Assembly (NCBI RefSeq): GCF_011397635.1
Contig: NC_064756.1
Coordinates: forward strand, 35,378,996-35,442,995
Origin: Epinephelus fuscoguttatus
Lineage: Eukaryota > Chordata > Actinopteri > Perciformes > Serranidae
Direction of reading: 5' to 3'
Length of the DNA stretch: 64,000 bases
Under the pieces are notes generated by a model. It made no database searches. It was not told where the DNA came from and saw nothing but the letters and a program-made list of their open reading frames with translations. Positions within the stretch are counted from its first letter, which is position 1. The number at the start of each line of letters is the position of its first letter. Positions 1 through 30,758 of the stretch are shown piece after piece. The translations under genes and the position numbers were made by a program.

Positions 1-276
1 CATCATAATTCAATGGACAGAAACAAACGTCCACACACACTCATGCAAACACATTCACTCCATACAGGCACCATCAGGAAAGTTGATTTTCCCCATGTGC
101 TGTGTTTCTATTTCTATAATCAAAACTGCTCTTCAGCAGAGTGAATTCTCACAATCAAGGAGGGCTCTTTCTACTTACTTCCTCATTCCACTCTTTATAT
201 TTGTGCAGTAACAAACTATGATTTATCTACTGTACTATGACAAAAACACCAGGGCAGTGATCTTCCCTTAACTTAC

Positions 277-12110
<11,834 letters not shown>

Positions 12111-13306
12111 TTTCCTCAAATATAGCTGGTGAACATTTCCCAAATGTGCAAAAAAAAAACATGTAAAACGCAGGTAACGTTAGCGCTGGGCGCTAGTAGC
12201 CGTGCTAGTTAAAATTGGCTACTTAGCTTCATTTTGTTGCGGTATAACGCCATTACTACCGTCCGGACAGACATTTTAAACATCTAAAACCGTAAACAAT
12301 GCGAACAAATATGAAAATAGTACAAACGTGGGGCTAAAAAAGGCAACATGAGTTTTGTTGACCATCACATATCCATGTCAACGTGAAAAAACGAGCTTTT
12401 TGTCCTTAACGTCACATCCGGTGGTTTAAACTGCCCGCCGTGCTTGTTCCGTCCTGGTCCAAATTCCCCTTGGTTCCTACCAGTAAACATGGTTCCTATT
12501 CACAATATGCCCATCTTAAAGTATTTTCCCTACAAAATAAAACGAAACTAAAAACGCTTACTCAATTAACAAATTAAAGCGATACAAAAGAAGGCAACAT
12601 AAAGGACCTAAAACCGCTAAACTCGTAATACCGTGAGCATCACGCTAGGGGGCAGCAGTTCTTCCGTGTGATGAGAGGAGAATGACCCATTCACTTCGCT
12701 AACGTTACTGGACAATATTCCAAACGTCCAGTGAATAACCCTTTAAACTTTTGACTGGAGCATACTGAAGGTAAGGTCTACACGAATAAAAGATCATGTT
12801 GTCATTGGGTGTTTCTTTGGCAGCCCAGGGACTTCCATTTATCTAGTGAGATTAGCAAAGAGCTAACGTTAGCTAGTCTGGCTAACATTAGCTTGACGCA
12901 GAAATACACAATCAAATGCAGTTGGTGCGGCCGTTATTAGTAGTAACAGTGATTTATGCAGCTCTTGAGGGAAAACTCTTGTAGTAGTTGAATAAATATT
13001 CATATTTAGACCCTTTACTCTCCTATAAAGTACGAATATCACACTGAAAAAAAATATACCAACACAAGTAAAAGCCCAGCATTCAAAGCCTCACTGAAGT
13101 AAAGTGTGAAAAGTAAAAGTACTAATTGTGCAGCAAAATGTTCCTTGTCAGTGTTTAACAATTATATGTGGTGTTTCTGGATCAATATTGCTGCTGCATT
13201 AATGTGTATGTTGCATTTTAATCCTATGGATCGATAAATAGATTTGTCTTAAGCAGTTTGATGATTAAATCTTTCTACTTATCTTCCTTCTGTCAGTGTT
13301 GCCATC
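12111..13306. promoter_or_regulatory. Divergent CEP295/MED17 promoter and MED17 5' UTR intron
   Basis: This 1.2 kb interval separates the two start codons. On the CEP295 side are an ETS-like core (CACATCCGGTGG, about 12414) and CpG-containing sequence. The MED17 side has a likely non-coding exon ending AAG|GTAAGG at 12770/12771 and an acceptor CTTCTGTCAG at 13287-13296, so the MED17 start codon lies in exon 2. A CTCF-like core (CACGCTAGGGGGCAGCAG) is at 12641-12658. No TATA box is evident. Head-to-head spacing suggests a shared bidirectional promoter; this is inference. Confidence 0.6.
12641..12658 (+). promoter_or_regulatory. CTCF-like motif
   Basis: CGCTAGGGGGCAGCAG agrees with the AGGGGGCAG core of the vertebrate CTCF motif. 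It lies between the CEP295 and MED17 transcription start regions. This is a sequence match only. Confidence 0.45.
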
Positions 13307-20746
<7,440 letters not shown>

Positions 20747-21042
20747 ATACAGTCAGTCTGCGGACTCCTCCCTCATTACAAAGCCATGTTTTATATATGT
20801 TCAGCCACAACATTTGAAAGGGACAGCAGCACAAAGGCTTTGCAGTCATGATACAGACAGCTCCATCAAAAATGTGACATTTTCCTTTTTGATACTGCCA
20901 CAGTCTTCTTTCCACCTCCAGCAATGTCTGCTGCCTGCTCTGTTTTTGATTGTGTGTGTGTGTCCGTGCGTGCGTGTACCTCAAACACTTTGATACAAAA
21001 TAAAACATTAAGTCTGTATTTGTGCAGATTTGTCATAATAAG

Positions 21043-21048
21043 AATAAA
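21043..21048 (+). terminator. Likely MED17 polyadenylation signal
   Basis: AATAAA about 300 bp after the MED17 stop. Another AATAAA lies at 20999-21004, so either or both may be used. No other strong signal is seen before the next repeat at 21248. Confidence 0.6.
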
Positions 21049-21247
21049 GCTGTGAATCAGTTTTTTCTTAGGAGTTCTGGCAAACACTTCAGTGTATTTC
21101 CAATATGAGGAATATGTTTCTGTAGTTTTGCTTTATCTTAATCGCATGTCAGATTTGAGCAACAGCATTTTGGAGAAAATGACTTTCTTCAAATTCAGAT
21201 TCATCAGTTTTAAGAAAGAACCACGTGAGGTTTTAGTTCACCTTTAA

Positions 21248-22175
21248 TTAAAGGTCCAGTGTGTAGGATTGAGGGGGATACATTAGCAGAAATATCTACA
21301 TAGAAAGCGGCTCCTTATCCACGGAGTTTCTGCAGTTGGACAAACCTAACTCTAGCCCTTTCTACAGAGATCGTGCTATAGGGCAGCGTCGAAGTCCCTC
21401 TTTTATGCTGCCTTTGAATTTTTACGCAAAACCAATCAGTGGTGGACTCATGCCACTCTAGTGTGTAATTTTAGACAGCATGATGGCATCACTGAATGAA
21501 AAGAGGCATTACAGGCAGTAACATTAGAGAGTCGGCCTCTAGTGCGACATATCACATATGTGTCAGCAGCGCTTTATTAACAATAACAATGGCATTAACA
21601 TGACAATAACAATAATTTACCAGCCATGTTATATGGCGGTTAATCCGGTCTTCTGTTGAGAGGGCAAGGAGCTCCCAGACCTCATTGCTTTCCCAATTTG
21701 ATGACATTTTTGGCCTCTGTTGTTCTCTGAGTTACCAGCTGCTTTTTAAATCTCCCACCAGTAGGTCACACACATAAAACGTTGTCAAAATATCACTCCT
21801 ATCCCGTCCATGTTCCCTTCCTGCCAGCTGTACAGCCATCATTTCGGTGCTTTTACTACCTATGCTGCCAGCTTGGAGGCGAGACAACCCAATTATCCCA
21901 TGCTGCAATTGTACCTAAGCAGCATAACAGCATGAAATTCCCACCCTGAAGAGGCAGTGCAAAAGGGGCTAGTGGCTGTTTACATTTTTGCATTGGCCAC
22001 CACAGCCTCTCTGTGACATGCCAAACAGTGTTTTTACTTGTTTCAGTCACCCTATCTGTTTGTTTTGGAGAAGAAGAGACTTTTGCATTTAATTCTGGTC
22101 GCAAAATTGCAACTTGCAATCCTCACTGGTAGATGACACTAAATCCCCTTCGATCTTACACACTGCTTCTTTGAA
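21248..22175. mobile_element. TTAA-type non-autonomous DNA transposon
   Basis: The left end is TTAA-AGGTCCAGTGTGTAGG; the right end is CTTACACACTGCTTCTTTGAA, an imperfect inverted copy. Related ends are seen at 27005-27030 and 46763/47954. There is no transposase-like frame. It occupies much of the MED17-VSTM5 intergenic space. A TTAA target is typical of piggyBac or Kolobok families; which of these mobilises it cannot be told here. Confidence 0.65.
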
Positions 22176-22698
22176 GTACAGATGTTATGCAAGGAAAAGT
22201 TGACTGATTTATTGTAATCAAACTCTTTTCTTTAGCATGCTGTGTATATAGATGCTAATACAGCTTTTTTTAAAAATGAGCGGCAGTCTCATGGTTCTCC
22301 CCGTTTGATCACTGCATCAGAAGTCCGATACAGACTACCTGCTGAGAAACTTTTTCCAAGGCCTGTTTCATGTCTTGATGGTTGTGAAGAAAGAACAAGT
22401 GAAAGAAAACCACACCATTCATTTGCTCAGACAATAAATACAGTATGTATTGTTTTTTCAGTGCCATGGATGATATATTTACATTCAATCCAGTGTCCAC
22501 AGCAGTGAGCTGTAAATGCATGTGTATTCAATACAAATGTAAACATCTTGGTACACAGTTTTTCTTTTTTCAAGCCATCTGGCTGTAAGTAACTTGTTGG
22601 ATTAAAAAAATGCAGTTATTTTATATACATACATAACTTTTAAAAAGTCCAAGTTTGACAGACAGTCTCTCATGTGTTTTCCTGCAGCCTGATGTCCA

Positions 22699-23835
22699 TC
22701 AAAGAGGCTGCAGCTCTGTTGCATCATTTTCTGCATAAAGGGAGAATAGCACTTAACATATTGACGTAACAAAGCTATAAATGACCTTTGTCCTCAAACA
22801 CACCCCTGCTTAGACACAATAGATAACTTCAACCCACATTCACGCCCATTAAGCCATATTCATACATTCCACACAATGATGCAGCAGTAATAAAGTAAAC
22901 TGTGAACTCCAGGGCAAACAAACCTCTCATATACACAACCTTATGAAAACATGGTTCTTTTTTCATGAAAATCAAGCATATAATATCTTTGTTTAAATAT
23001 ATATTTATCACTATCTAGACAAGTAGCATTACCTGCCATGTTTTACTTTTCTTTTTATTTACTCTTTACACCAAGATACTGTAATTACTCCCAGTGAGTT
23101 GTGAACTGAAGTTTATCTTGTGAAAGTTTCAGTGCAAACATCAGATTACACCACTGCTCCTAATAAAAGACCATGTACTTAAGAGACTTATTTCTCATGT
23201 TGTTTTACCTGGCATCTGTTTCCTGCGTCTCCATGCCACTATCTTCCTGTAGGCCTTGTCTAGTAGCCACATGGCCAGCATGAGAAGGCCAGCCAAACAG
23301 GCCAGTGCTAAGGCAGAGACAGACAGGTACTGAAGGTCCTCGTACAGCACCTCTGGAGGACAGGGACACAGGAGCCACACCATGTTTACCTCAAAACATT
23401 TAAAAAAGCCTCTTCATAGACTACTTTCCAGAGATGCAAACACAGGACACACATGAAGAGATGAGGTAACATGGTAGCAGGAAGACAATTATTGGGTTCA
23501 ATGTCATGGTTGTGTCTAAGTTACAAAAACAAAATAATACAGTATGTATAATTATTGTCACAGTAATCCTTTTGACACTAAAATCAGGTCGTAAAGTTTA
23601 TCAAAGATATAACTGCTCATGTTGCTTACTGATGAATAACTATGATAAACTCAAACTATATGCCAGATCTGAAGATCAAAAAATCACATATAATGTTCAA
23701 AATGTCACTCCAGACTGTTGCTACCTTCATAGATGCTGAAGTAACAGTCTGTACATCATTAATGTGTCCATAAAATGTGTGAGGTTGGCATTTTTTGCAT
23801 TTTTTGTTTCTTTTTTATCTACTTTCATTCAGGGA

Positions 23836-23875
<40 letters not shown>

Positions 23876-25360
23876 GTGCGTGTGCAGACAATTAGCAAAC
23901 CTCGACAGGGCAATAACTGTTACCAAAACAAGTTTGAGCAAGGCATACTCGCAGTCAGACTGCCTCCGTGGAGCTTACAGCAAGACTCTGGCTGTTATTT
24001 CATGCTGGAATTAGTACCATAAGTGCTGAGAAAATCAGGTCACTGGCTGTAATTTGTTTTACATCCTGTTTTTTGGCCCACTCTTGCTGTTTTTATTGTA
24101 GTCTGATTTGCTGTTGCCTGTACTGGGCAGCAGGTATAAGAGTGTGAAAGCAAGCTCTGCTAATTTCCTTGAACCTATGACTCTAGCCTGCAAAGACATG
24201 GTCAAATTAGGTTTTCGAAAATGTAGCTGTCTTATCTATTGCATTGGGAATGACATACACAGAGGCCCAGACCCACTCACCATTCACTTTTAGGACAAAT
24301 CCAGCGTCCTTGCTACTTCCTGCTGTTTCTGTGACAGTGACGACGTAGTATCCAGCGTCTTGCAGCCGCAGGTCTGACAGGCCCATTGAGCCATTGTTGA
24401 AGGCCTGCACTCTGCTGCTGTAATCCACTGTTATGTTGGTGTACACCCCCGGCCGCCAAGTCCCTATGGTGCGGCTCACCGCCCCTGACATAAAGGTCCA
24501 TTGTATGGTGGGGATCCCGTTACAGGTAACATCCACTGAGAAAAACACATCCTCCTGCACCGACCTGGTCAGGCTCCTCTGGGGAGAATGGATGGAGATG
24601 GCTCCAGCTTCCAAAGTGAAAAGAATAAAGAGATGTGAAAAAGATGTAAAGATAAAACATGTTCAGATTCACTTTGAAATGAACAAATAAATACATATAA
24701 AGATATGGGGGCCACATTGGTAGATTACGTAAGTAGGTAGACAGGTAGGTAGACAGGTAAGAAGTCTTATTTCACACTGTATTCTTGTTACAATCACACC
24801 TTTACCTTCCTTTTTTAGCTCCTGTTCAACCTTCACCCAGGTAGGACCATAATTACAGGAGAAACATGCCAGTGTATGACACAATACAGCTCTATAAAAA
24901 GAAAATGTTTTACCTCACAGGTTTTGCATCTCATGACACTGTGGCTGGCAAATACTGTGACTCATTTGCATTTAATTCAAGCAGAAGTGTATAAATAGTA
25001 ATGTGTTGTTCTGTTAGTTTTTCAAATTACAAGCCTCTTGCTGGAGGAATGAAACTTGTCAAACAAGCTGAGAAGTACCAGTTTGAATGTACCCAACAGC
25101 GTTGGCCTCCTTTCTGGTTTGGCCGCCCCTCATCAAATATTTTCACAGGAGTTTCAGTGGGGGATCTGGTTCTGCTGGTGGTATTTGCTTTATGAGACAC
25201 AGGTAAAGAATTCCACCTGAGCATACCAATGCTGACTAATAAACAAGAAGACGGTGTGGGAAAAACTGCCTGTCCTTTTCTTCAGACATCACAGTTATAA
25301 TAATGAGCAATAAACCTCCATAACTCCATAACACAAAATTCTTAGAAGAATCTATTTTTT

Positions 25361-25399
<39 letters not shown>

Positions 25400-25934
25400 T
25401 GCTTGTTTGTTTCCCATTAATTTTAGCAAAGAAGCTGGTCATGGTGTAGTTATTCTGTGCAGCTTAACTTCCAGTTGTAATTAAATCAGCTACTGCTCTT
25501 TCCCAATTCCTTTTCATTTTCTCTGGGATTCAGATTTTCTCAAGTGCACTGGGACCTTGGGTTCGGACCAGGACAATCTGATGTTTATGTGTACACAGCC
25601 ATGTGTTCGTGACTGTGTTGTGTTGATCTACTTAGCCCTGGTATACAAGACAAGACACAGAACCTGATAAAATATCATGAATCTGTTCTCCAGTCTGAAC
25701 TCCTGCCTGGTTCTCAATGTAAGACCCTTTTAAAAGGGCTGGGACCTTAGACCTGAGCAAATATAGGATTACCATAAAGGCATGCTCTCAAACACAATAG
25801 TCAAACACATGGGCTCTCTGGAGAGGATAAAATTATAGACATGTGCTGGATTGCTTACCTAGGTGACACATATATAATGTGATGCTGAGAAACACAGCAA
25901 CATCTTGTACATCCCAGAGCCTGAAATGCCACAT
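22699..25934 (-). CDS. vstm5: V-set and transmembrane domain-containing protein 5 (4 coding exons)
   Basis: VSTM5 is a small plasma-membrane immunoglobulin-fold protein implicated in neuronal protrusion and spine formation. Coding exons in order: 25859-25934, 24281-24607, 23209-23352, 22699-22730, totalling 579 nt or 192 residues (human 200). Exon 1 encodes a signal peptide (MWHFRLWDVQDVAVFLSITL). Exon 2 encodes one V-set domain, with Cys in DVTCNGIPTIQW and the YYVVTVTE strand (DAGYY motif). Exon 3 encodes VLYEDLQYLSVSALAL..., a membrane helix (about residues 138-160) and a basic KIVAWRRRKQ tail, matching human EILYEDL. The 32-nt last exon (ENDATELQPL-stop) is inferred from phase and a good acceptor. 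The second canonical Ig Cys is replaced by Val (SSRVQAF), unlike human RVCTF. The gene is tail-to-tail with MED17. Confidence 0.88.
23840..23872. repeat. (GT)n microsatellite
   Basis: About 16 GT units in VSTM5 intron 2. Confidence 0.95.
25352..25391. repeat. Poly(T) tract
   Basis: About 30 consecutive T in VSTM5 intron 1, flanked by AT-rich sequence. It could be the reversed poly(A) of an old retroposon, but no body is recognised next to it. Confidence 0.9.
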
Positions 25935-26819
25935 TGGAATCCCAGACCCATTGGTCGAACCGCAGTAAAAGAATCTCCTCCAGGTTATTTCACATTCTGA
26001 AGCGTCCTCCGTTCTGTCTGTCCTCACAAAACTGCCTCTTCTTGTTCTCACAGTTCCTCTTTCACTGTCCCTTGTACAGGTGTTTCTGTATGTGACTTTC
26101 CCCCCTTGTTTGTCTGAGAAATTGAAGTTCCTGTCACAGAAGTGCTGCAGTTCCTCTCCTCTCTCAGGACTGTGCTGGATTTCTCTTCATACCTGCGCAA
26201 GTCAGTGCCAGCCAGCCCACACCTATCAGACAGGTTCAGCCAGAGATTACTGAGCAAACATGTACTCAGCGTTCTGTGATCTCACACACACCCACCCACA
26301 CATACACACACACACACACACACAATGCTACTAAACACACATACATCTTACTCAATTTACTTACTACCGTCACCCCGCCCAAAAAACACTCACCTGTATA
26401 CGCAGACACACGATCACAAAAAATGAAACCAGAATAGGTTGTATCACTTGGTGCTCACGCTGTGACACACCTGGTAAAACATGTCAAACAGGAAGTGTGT
26501 ATTCACACGTATGCACCAGGGAAAACAATGAAGACAATAACAGTGAACTGGCTGACTTAACTTTGGAAGATATGAATAAGGTGTTTGATTCTTTGCCTGT
26601 GTGTTGTGACATTTTCATCCCTCATTTCCTTTTTAAATCATGTTCACAGGATCTGGCTGTCAGAAACCTACATTTTTGTATTAATTTGCACAGTTTAGTC
26701 CTTTAAAACTCCACTGTAATGGATTTAGCTGCATCTACTGGAAGAAAAGGAATGGAATATTCATAACTATATTTTTGTAAGTTTATTATTACCTGAAAAT
26801 AAGAATCATTATATTGTTA
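25935..26819. other. VSTM5 upstream region, no gene recognised
   Basis: This contains the presumed VSTM5 5' UTR and promoter, a CA-rich repeat at about 26283-26325 and otherwise unremarkable sequence. Open frames here are short and have no recognisable content. Confidence 0.5.
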
Positions 26820-27029
26820 CTACCTTAGAGTGAGCCGTTTTTATCTACATACAGAGTGGATCCTCTTCCACTGAGTCCACCATTTTTTTCTACAGCAGCC
26901 AGGAACAGACAAACTAAACACAAGCTCTAGATGGGGCCATTTGCATTTTCACATCGGCTACTGTAGGAGAAGTTTCAGTTTTATGACATCACCGCTAGAT
27001 GCCAGTAAATCTTACACACCAGACCTTTA
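26820..27029. mobile_element. Fragment of TTAA-type element
   Basis: The right end TCTTACACACCAGACCTTTAA, with CCGCTAGATGCCAGTAAATC just inside, is the terminal motif of the same group as the elements at 21248 and 46763. The left end is not found, so it is probably truncated. Confidence 0.5.
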
Positions 27030-27425
27030 AAGGGGAACACCACCTATATGAAAAAGTCCAGTATGTTATTTTCATGGCCTAGGAAAGTTCAATCAATATT
27101 TCTGAACATACTACTACTCTCTTGTAAAGCCAGAAACCAAAGAAGGATAGGTCTCAAACTTGGGATGTTATTAGGTATAAAAGTCTGGAGCTGCTCCATA
27201 GACAATGAATGGGAGACTGATTGTGTGGATCCACAGGATGCTTATTTAATTTTCTTTACCCAAATGAGCTTTACTCTATCGTAGTGTTCTCAGTTCTGAA
27301 ACAGAAAATGTACACATATATTTAGAACATTCCCCTGGGTGCTCTCAGTGTCATCTACAACATCTTTCACCTTTCACTGTCTGTGGAACAGCTCCGGGTT
27401 TCGAAAACTCTTTTCCTAAGATAAT
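27030..27425. repeat. MITE-like repeat B, uninterrupted copy
   Basis: Starts AAAGGGGAACACCACCTATA. The inner part (GTCTGGAGCTGCTCCATAGA, CAGTTCTGAAACAGAAAATG, GTCTGTGGAACAGCTCC) recurs at 54325-54408 and 56040-56120, where it is split by Tc1 copy 3. No coding potential. Confidence 0.7.
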
Positions 27426-27750
27426 ATATCCTACTATCCTACTATCCTACTATTAAATGGAGAAACCTCTGTCCCTCCGTCCGTCCGTCTGTCATCATCC
27501 GTTTTCCTCCTCACTGCTTTGACCTATTTCTCTGAACTTGCACATAGGCTTTCATCTTGGTCATGTGCAGACAGCCACGATGCCGTTTTTGCATTTTTCC
27601 CCACATTTCTACTGTTTATATTCGCGTTTTTTCCACTACCCATTCATACTGTGAGCGCCATTAGCAGCGCGAGCTGCGCGTGCGCGGAGACCACTTGGGA
27701 AACACCTGCGCACCTGGTACTTTCACCTTAGTGAAATGGGGTTCAATTCC
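27426..27750 (+). mobile_element. Possible Helitron-like 5' end
   Basis: The run TATCCTACTATTAAATGG followed by CTCTGTCCCTCCGTCCGTCC resembles the 5' end of fish Helitrons (TC...CTATTAAA plus a CCGTC-rich run). No CTAG-type 3' end with hairpin and no Rep/Hel frame was found. Low-confidence call. Confidence 0.3.
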
Positions 27751-27929
27751 CTACAGTGTCATTGCTAAAAGCCAAACACAAGACATTACAACAACTTCAT
27801 AAACAACAAGTGATTAAACATATACACCTCAATCTGTATCCATATCAATCACAGACACATGTAGCCTTTCATCTTTCAGCTGACGCCTCCTTACCAAATT
27901 ATATGCTTACTACAGCCACTGCACTAGTA

Positions 27930-28429
27930 CTATACTATGACGCTTTTAATGACATTTTGATGACATACTATACTACAATGTTTTTTATGACATTTTGAAT
28001 GACAAACTATATTTTGACGTTTTTAATGACATTTTGATGACATACTATACTACAATGTTTTTTATGACATTTTGAATGACAAACTATATTTTGACGTTTT
28101 TAATGACATTTTGATGACATACTACACTATGACGTTTTTTAATGATATTTTTTGATGACATACTATACTATGAGGTTTTTAATATTTTGATGACATACTA
28201 TACTATGACGTTTTTTTATGATATTTTGACAACATACTATACTTGACGTTTTTTATATTTTGATGACATACTATGACGTTTTTTAATGATATTTTTTGAT
28301 GACATACTATACTATGACGTTTTTTATATGTTGATGACATACTATACTTTGACTTTTTTTATATTTTGATGACATACTATACTATGACGTTTTTTTTATT
28401 ATATTTTGATGACATACTATACTGCACGG

Positions 28430-28430
<1 letters not shown>
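27930..28430. repeat. AT-rich minisatellite
   Basis: About ten or more degenerate units of roughly 40-60 bp built on GATGACATACTATACTATGA and CGTTTTTTATGATATTTT. Early units contain the variant CAATGTTTTTTATGACATTT. Unit length varies by homopolymer slippage. Confidence 0.9.

Positions 28431-28432
<2 letters not shown>

Positions 28433-28465
<33 letters not shown>
28433..28465. repeat. (GT)n microsatellite
   Basis: About 15 GT units directly after the minisatellite. Confidence 0.95.
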
Positions 28466-28467
<2 letters not shown>

Positions 28468-28605
28468 TGTGAAATTCGAGTCATCAAAGGCCATATGGGC
28501 TGTGTTTCCGTTTTTTCTTGATGAAAAGAGCGCTCCCTGTCTTCTACTGGATGTGTGGTAGCATGTGTCTGCAGGTGCATGTTTGAAGCCCCCCCCCCCC
28601 ACCCC

Positions 28606-28791
28606 CCACCCCACCCAAGAGGAGGAAAAGGAGGAGGAGGAGGAGCCACACAGTCAGGAGCCTCCAGAAAGTGGAGGCAGTGTGTCTTGTGCCCACAGTG
28701 CAGAAGGGTGTTGAACCAGTGCGCCAAATGTGGAGCACATGCATGCAAAATGCACCATACAGTGATCTGTGGTGTATGCCTTCAACTGTAA
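28606..28791 (+). pseudogene. Cysteine-rich C-terminal fragment, possibly piggyBac-like
   Basis: The frame encodes a proline/glutamate-rich stretch, then CVLCPQCRRVLNQCAKCGAH and ACKMHHTVICGVC before a stop at 28789. Regular Cys pairs plus HH resemble the RING-like zinc finger at the C-terminus of piggyBac transposases (CxxC...CxxC...H...C). The catalytic domain is not present nearby; Tc1 copy 2 begins 145 bp further on. It may instead be an unrelated zinc-finger fragment. Confidence 0.35.
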
Positions 28792-29177
28792 ACACCCGGA
28801 CATGACAAAACACATGACATCATATGACAAAAAAGGGCATAAAAACATATAAAACAATAAAAAATAATTAAAAACTTAATATCTATGGTTAGGTCTGAAG
28901 TTGAACTCTGATGCGGTGAAAGTGAATATATATACAGTACAGGCCAAAAGTTTGGACACACCTTCTCATTCAATGCGTTTTCTTTATTTTCATGACTAGT
29001 TACATTGTAGATTCTCACTGAAGGCATCAAAACTATGAATGAACACATGTGGAGTTATGTACTTAAGAAAAAAAGGTGAAATAACTGAAAACATGTTTTA
29101 TATTCTAGTTTCTTCAAAATAGCCACCCTTTGCTCTGATTACTGCTTTGCACACTCTTGGCATTCTCTCCATGAGCT

Positions 29178-30149
29178 TCAAGAGGTAGTCACCTGAAATG
29201 TTTTCCAACAGTCTTGAAGGAGTTCCCAGAGGTGTTTAGCACTTGTTGGCCCCTTTGCCTTCACTCTGCGGTCCAGCTCACCCTGAACCATCTCAATTGG
29301 GTTCAGGTCCAGTGACTGTGGAGGCCAGGTCATCTGCCGCAGCACTCCATCACTCTCCTTCTTGGTCAAATAGCCCTTACACAGCCTGGAGGTGTGTTTG
29401 GGGTCATTGTCCTGTTGAAAAATAAATGATCGTCCAACTAAACGCAAAGCGGATGGGATGGCATGTCGCTGCAGGATGCTGTGGTAGCCATGCTGGTTCA
29501 GTGTGCCTTCAATTTTGAATAAATCCCCAACAGTGTCACCAGCAAAACACCCCGACACCATCACACCTCCTCCTCCATGCTTCACAGTGGGAACCAGGCA
29601 TGTGGAATCCATCCGTTCACCTTTTCTGCGTCTCACAAAGACACGGCGGTTGGAACCAAAGATCTCAAATTTGGACTCATCAGACCAAAGCACAGATTTC
29701 CACTGGTCTAATGTCCATTCCTTGTGTTTCTTGGCCCAAACAAATCTCTTCTGCTTGTTGCCTCTCCTTAGCAGTGGTTTCCTAGCAGCTGTTTGACCAT
29801 GAAGGCCTGATTCGCGCAGTCTCCTCTTAACAGCTGTTCTAGAGATGGGTCTGCTGCTAGAACTCTGTGTGGCATTCATCTGGTCTCTGATCTGAGCTGC
29901 TGTTAACTTGCCATTTCTGAGGCTGGTGACTCGGATGAACTTATCCTCAGAAGCAGAGGTGACTCTTGGTCTTCCTTTCCTGGCTCGGTCCTCATGTGTG
30001 CCAGTTTCGTTGTAGCGCTTGATGGTTTTTGCGACTCCACTAGGGGACACATTTAAAGTTTTTGCAATTTTCCGGACTGAATGACCTTCATTTCTTAAAG
30101 TAATGATGGCCACTCGTTTTTCTTTAGTTAGCTGATTGGTTCTTGCCAT
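29178..30149 (-). pseudogene. Tc1-like transposase, nearly intact (copy 2)
   Basis: The longest Tc1 frame in the window: 323 residues from MARTNQLTKEKR. The HTH region (IAKTLNVSPSGVAKTIKRYN), the AT-hook-like basic segment (RARKGRPRV) and all three catalytic acids are visible: WSDESKFEIF, FQQDNDPKHTS and LDLNPIEM. One base is missing at the end (ACATTTCAGG versus ACCATTTCAGG), so the last ~37 residues are replaced by FQVTTS. Conserved residues also differ from the other copies (VMVSGCF for VMVWGCF, SLDLNP for SPDLNP, MVQGEL for MVWGEL). Activity is therefore unlikely. Confidence 0.93.
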
Positions 30150-30429
30150 AATATGAATTTTAAGAGTTGTCCAATAGGGCTGTCGGCTGTGTATTAACCT
30201 GACTTCTGCACAACACAACTGATGGTCCCAACCCCATTGATAAAGCAAGAAATTCCACTAATTAACCCTGATAAGGCACACCTGTGAAGTGGAAACCATT
30301 TCAGGTGACTACCTCTTGAAGCTCATGGAGAGAATGCCAAGAGTGTGCAAAGCAGTAATCAGAGCAAAGGGTGGCTATTTTGAAGAAACTAGAATATAAA
30401 ACATGTTTTCAGTTATTTCACCTTTTTTT

Positions 30430-30610
30430 TTTAAAGATATTTTTTGGGCATTTTGCCTTTAATTGACAGGACAGGTAAGTGTGAAGGGGGGAGAGAGAGA
30501 AGGGGGGATGACATGCAGCAAAGGGCCACAGGCTGGATTCGAACCCGGGCCGCTGCGGCAACAGCCTTGTATATGGGGCGCCTGCTCTACCACTAAGCCA
30601 CCGACACCCC
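30430..30610 (-). mobile_element. tRNA-derived SINE
   Basis: On the minus strand it begins GGGGTGTCGGTGGCTTAGTG, with an A-box-like TGGCTTAGTGGTAGAGC and a B box GGTTCGAATCC, then a pyrimidine-rich body and an A/T-rich 3' end (AAAAAATATCTTTAAAA). It is flanked by a perfect 15-bp target duplication, ATTTCACCTTTTTTT (30415-30429 and 30611-30625). It sits in the inner part of a Tc1 terminal repeat. Confidence 0.92.
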
Positions 30611-30758
30611 ATTTCACCTTTTTTTGTTAAGTACATAACTCCACGTGTTCATTCATAGTTTTGATGCCTTCAGTAAGAATCTACAATGTAAATAGTCATG
30701 AAAATAAAGAAAACGCATTGAATGAGAAGGTGTGTCCAAACTTTTGGCCTGTACTGTA

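Larger units (their letters stand above)
28935..30756 (-). mobile_element. Tc1/mariner transposon, copy 2, with a SINE inside
   Basis: Terminal inverted repeats CAGTACAGGCCAAAAGTTTG at both ends, flanked by TA (28933-28934 and 30757-30758). The length without the SINE and its target duplication would be 1626 bp, equal to the other copies to within a base. The transposase lies on the minus strand. Confidence 0.97.

Noticed and set aside
28377-28857. Several overlapping Cys/Pro/Gly-rich frames on the minus strand
   Set aside because: They read through (GT)n, poly(C) and GGA repeats; only the short plus-strand Cys/His segment has any domain-like pattern.
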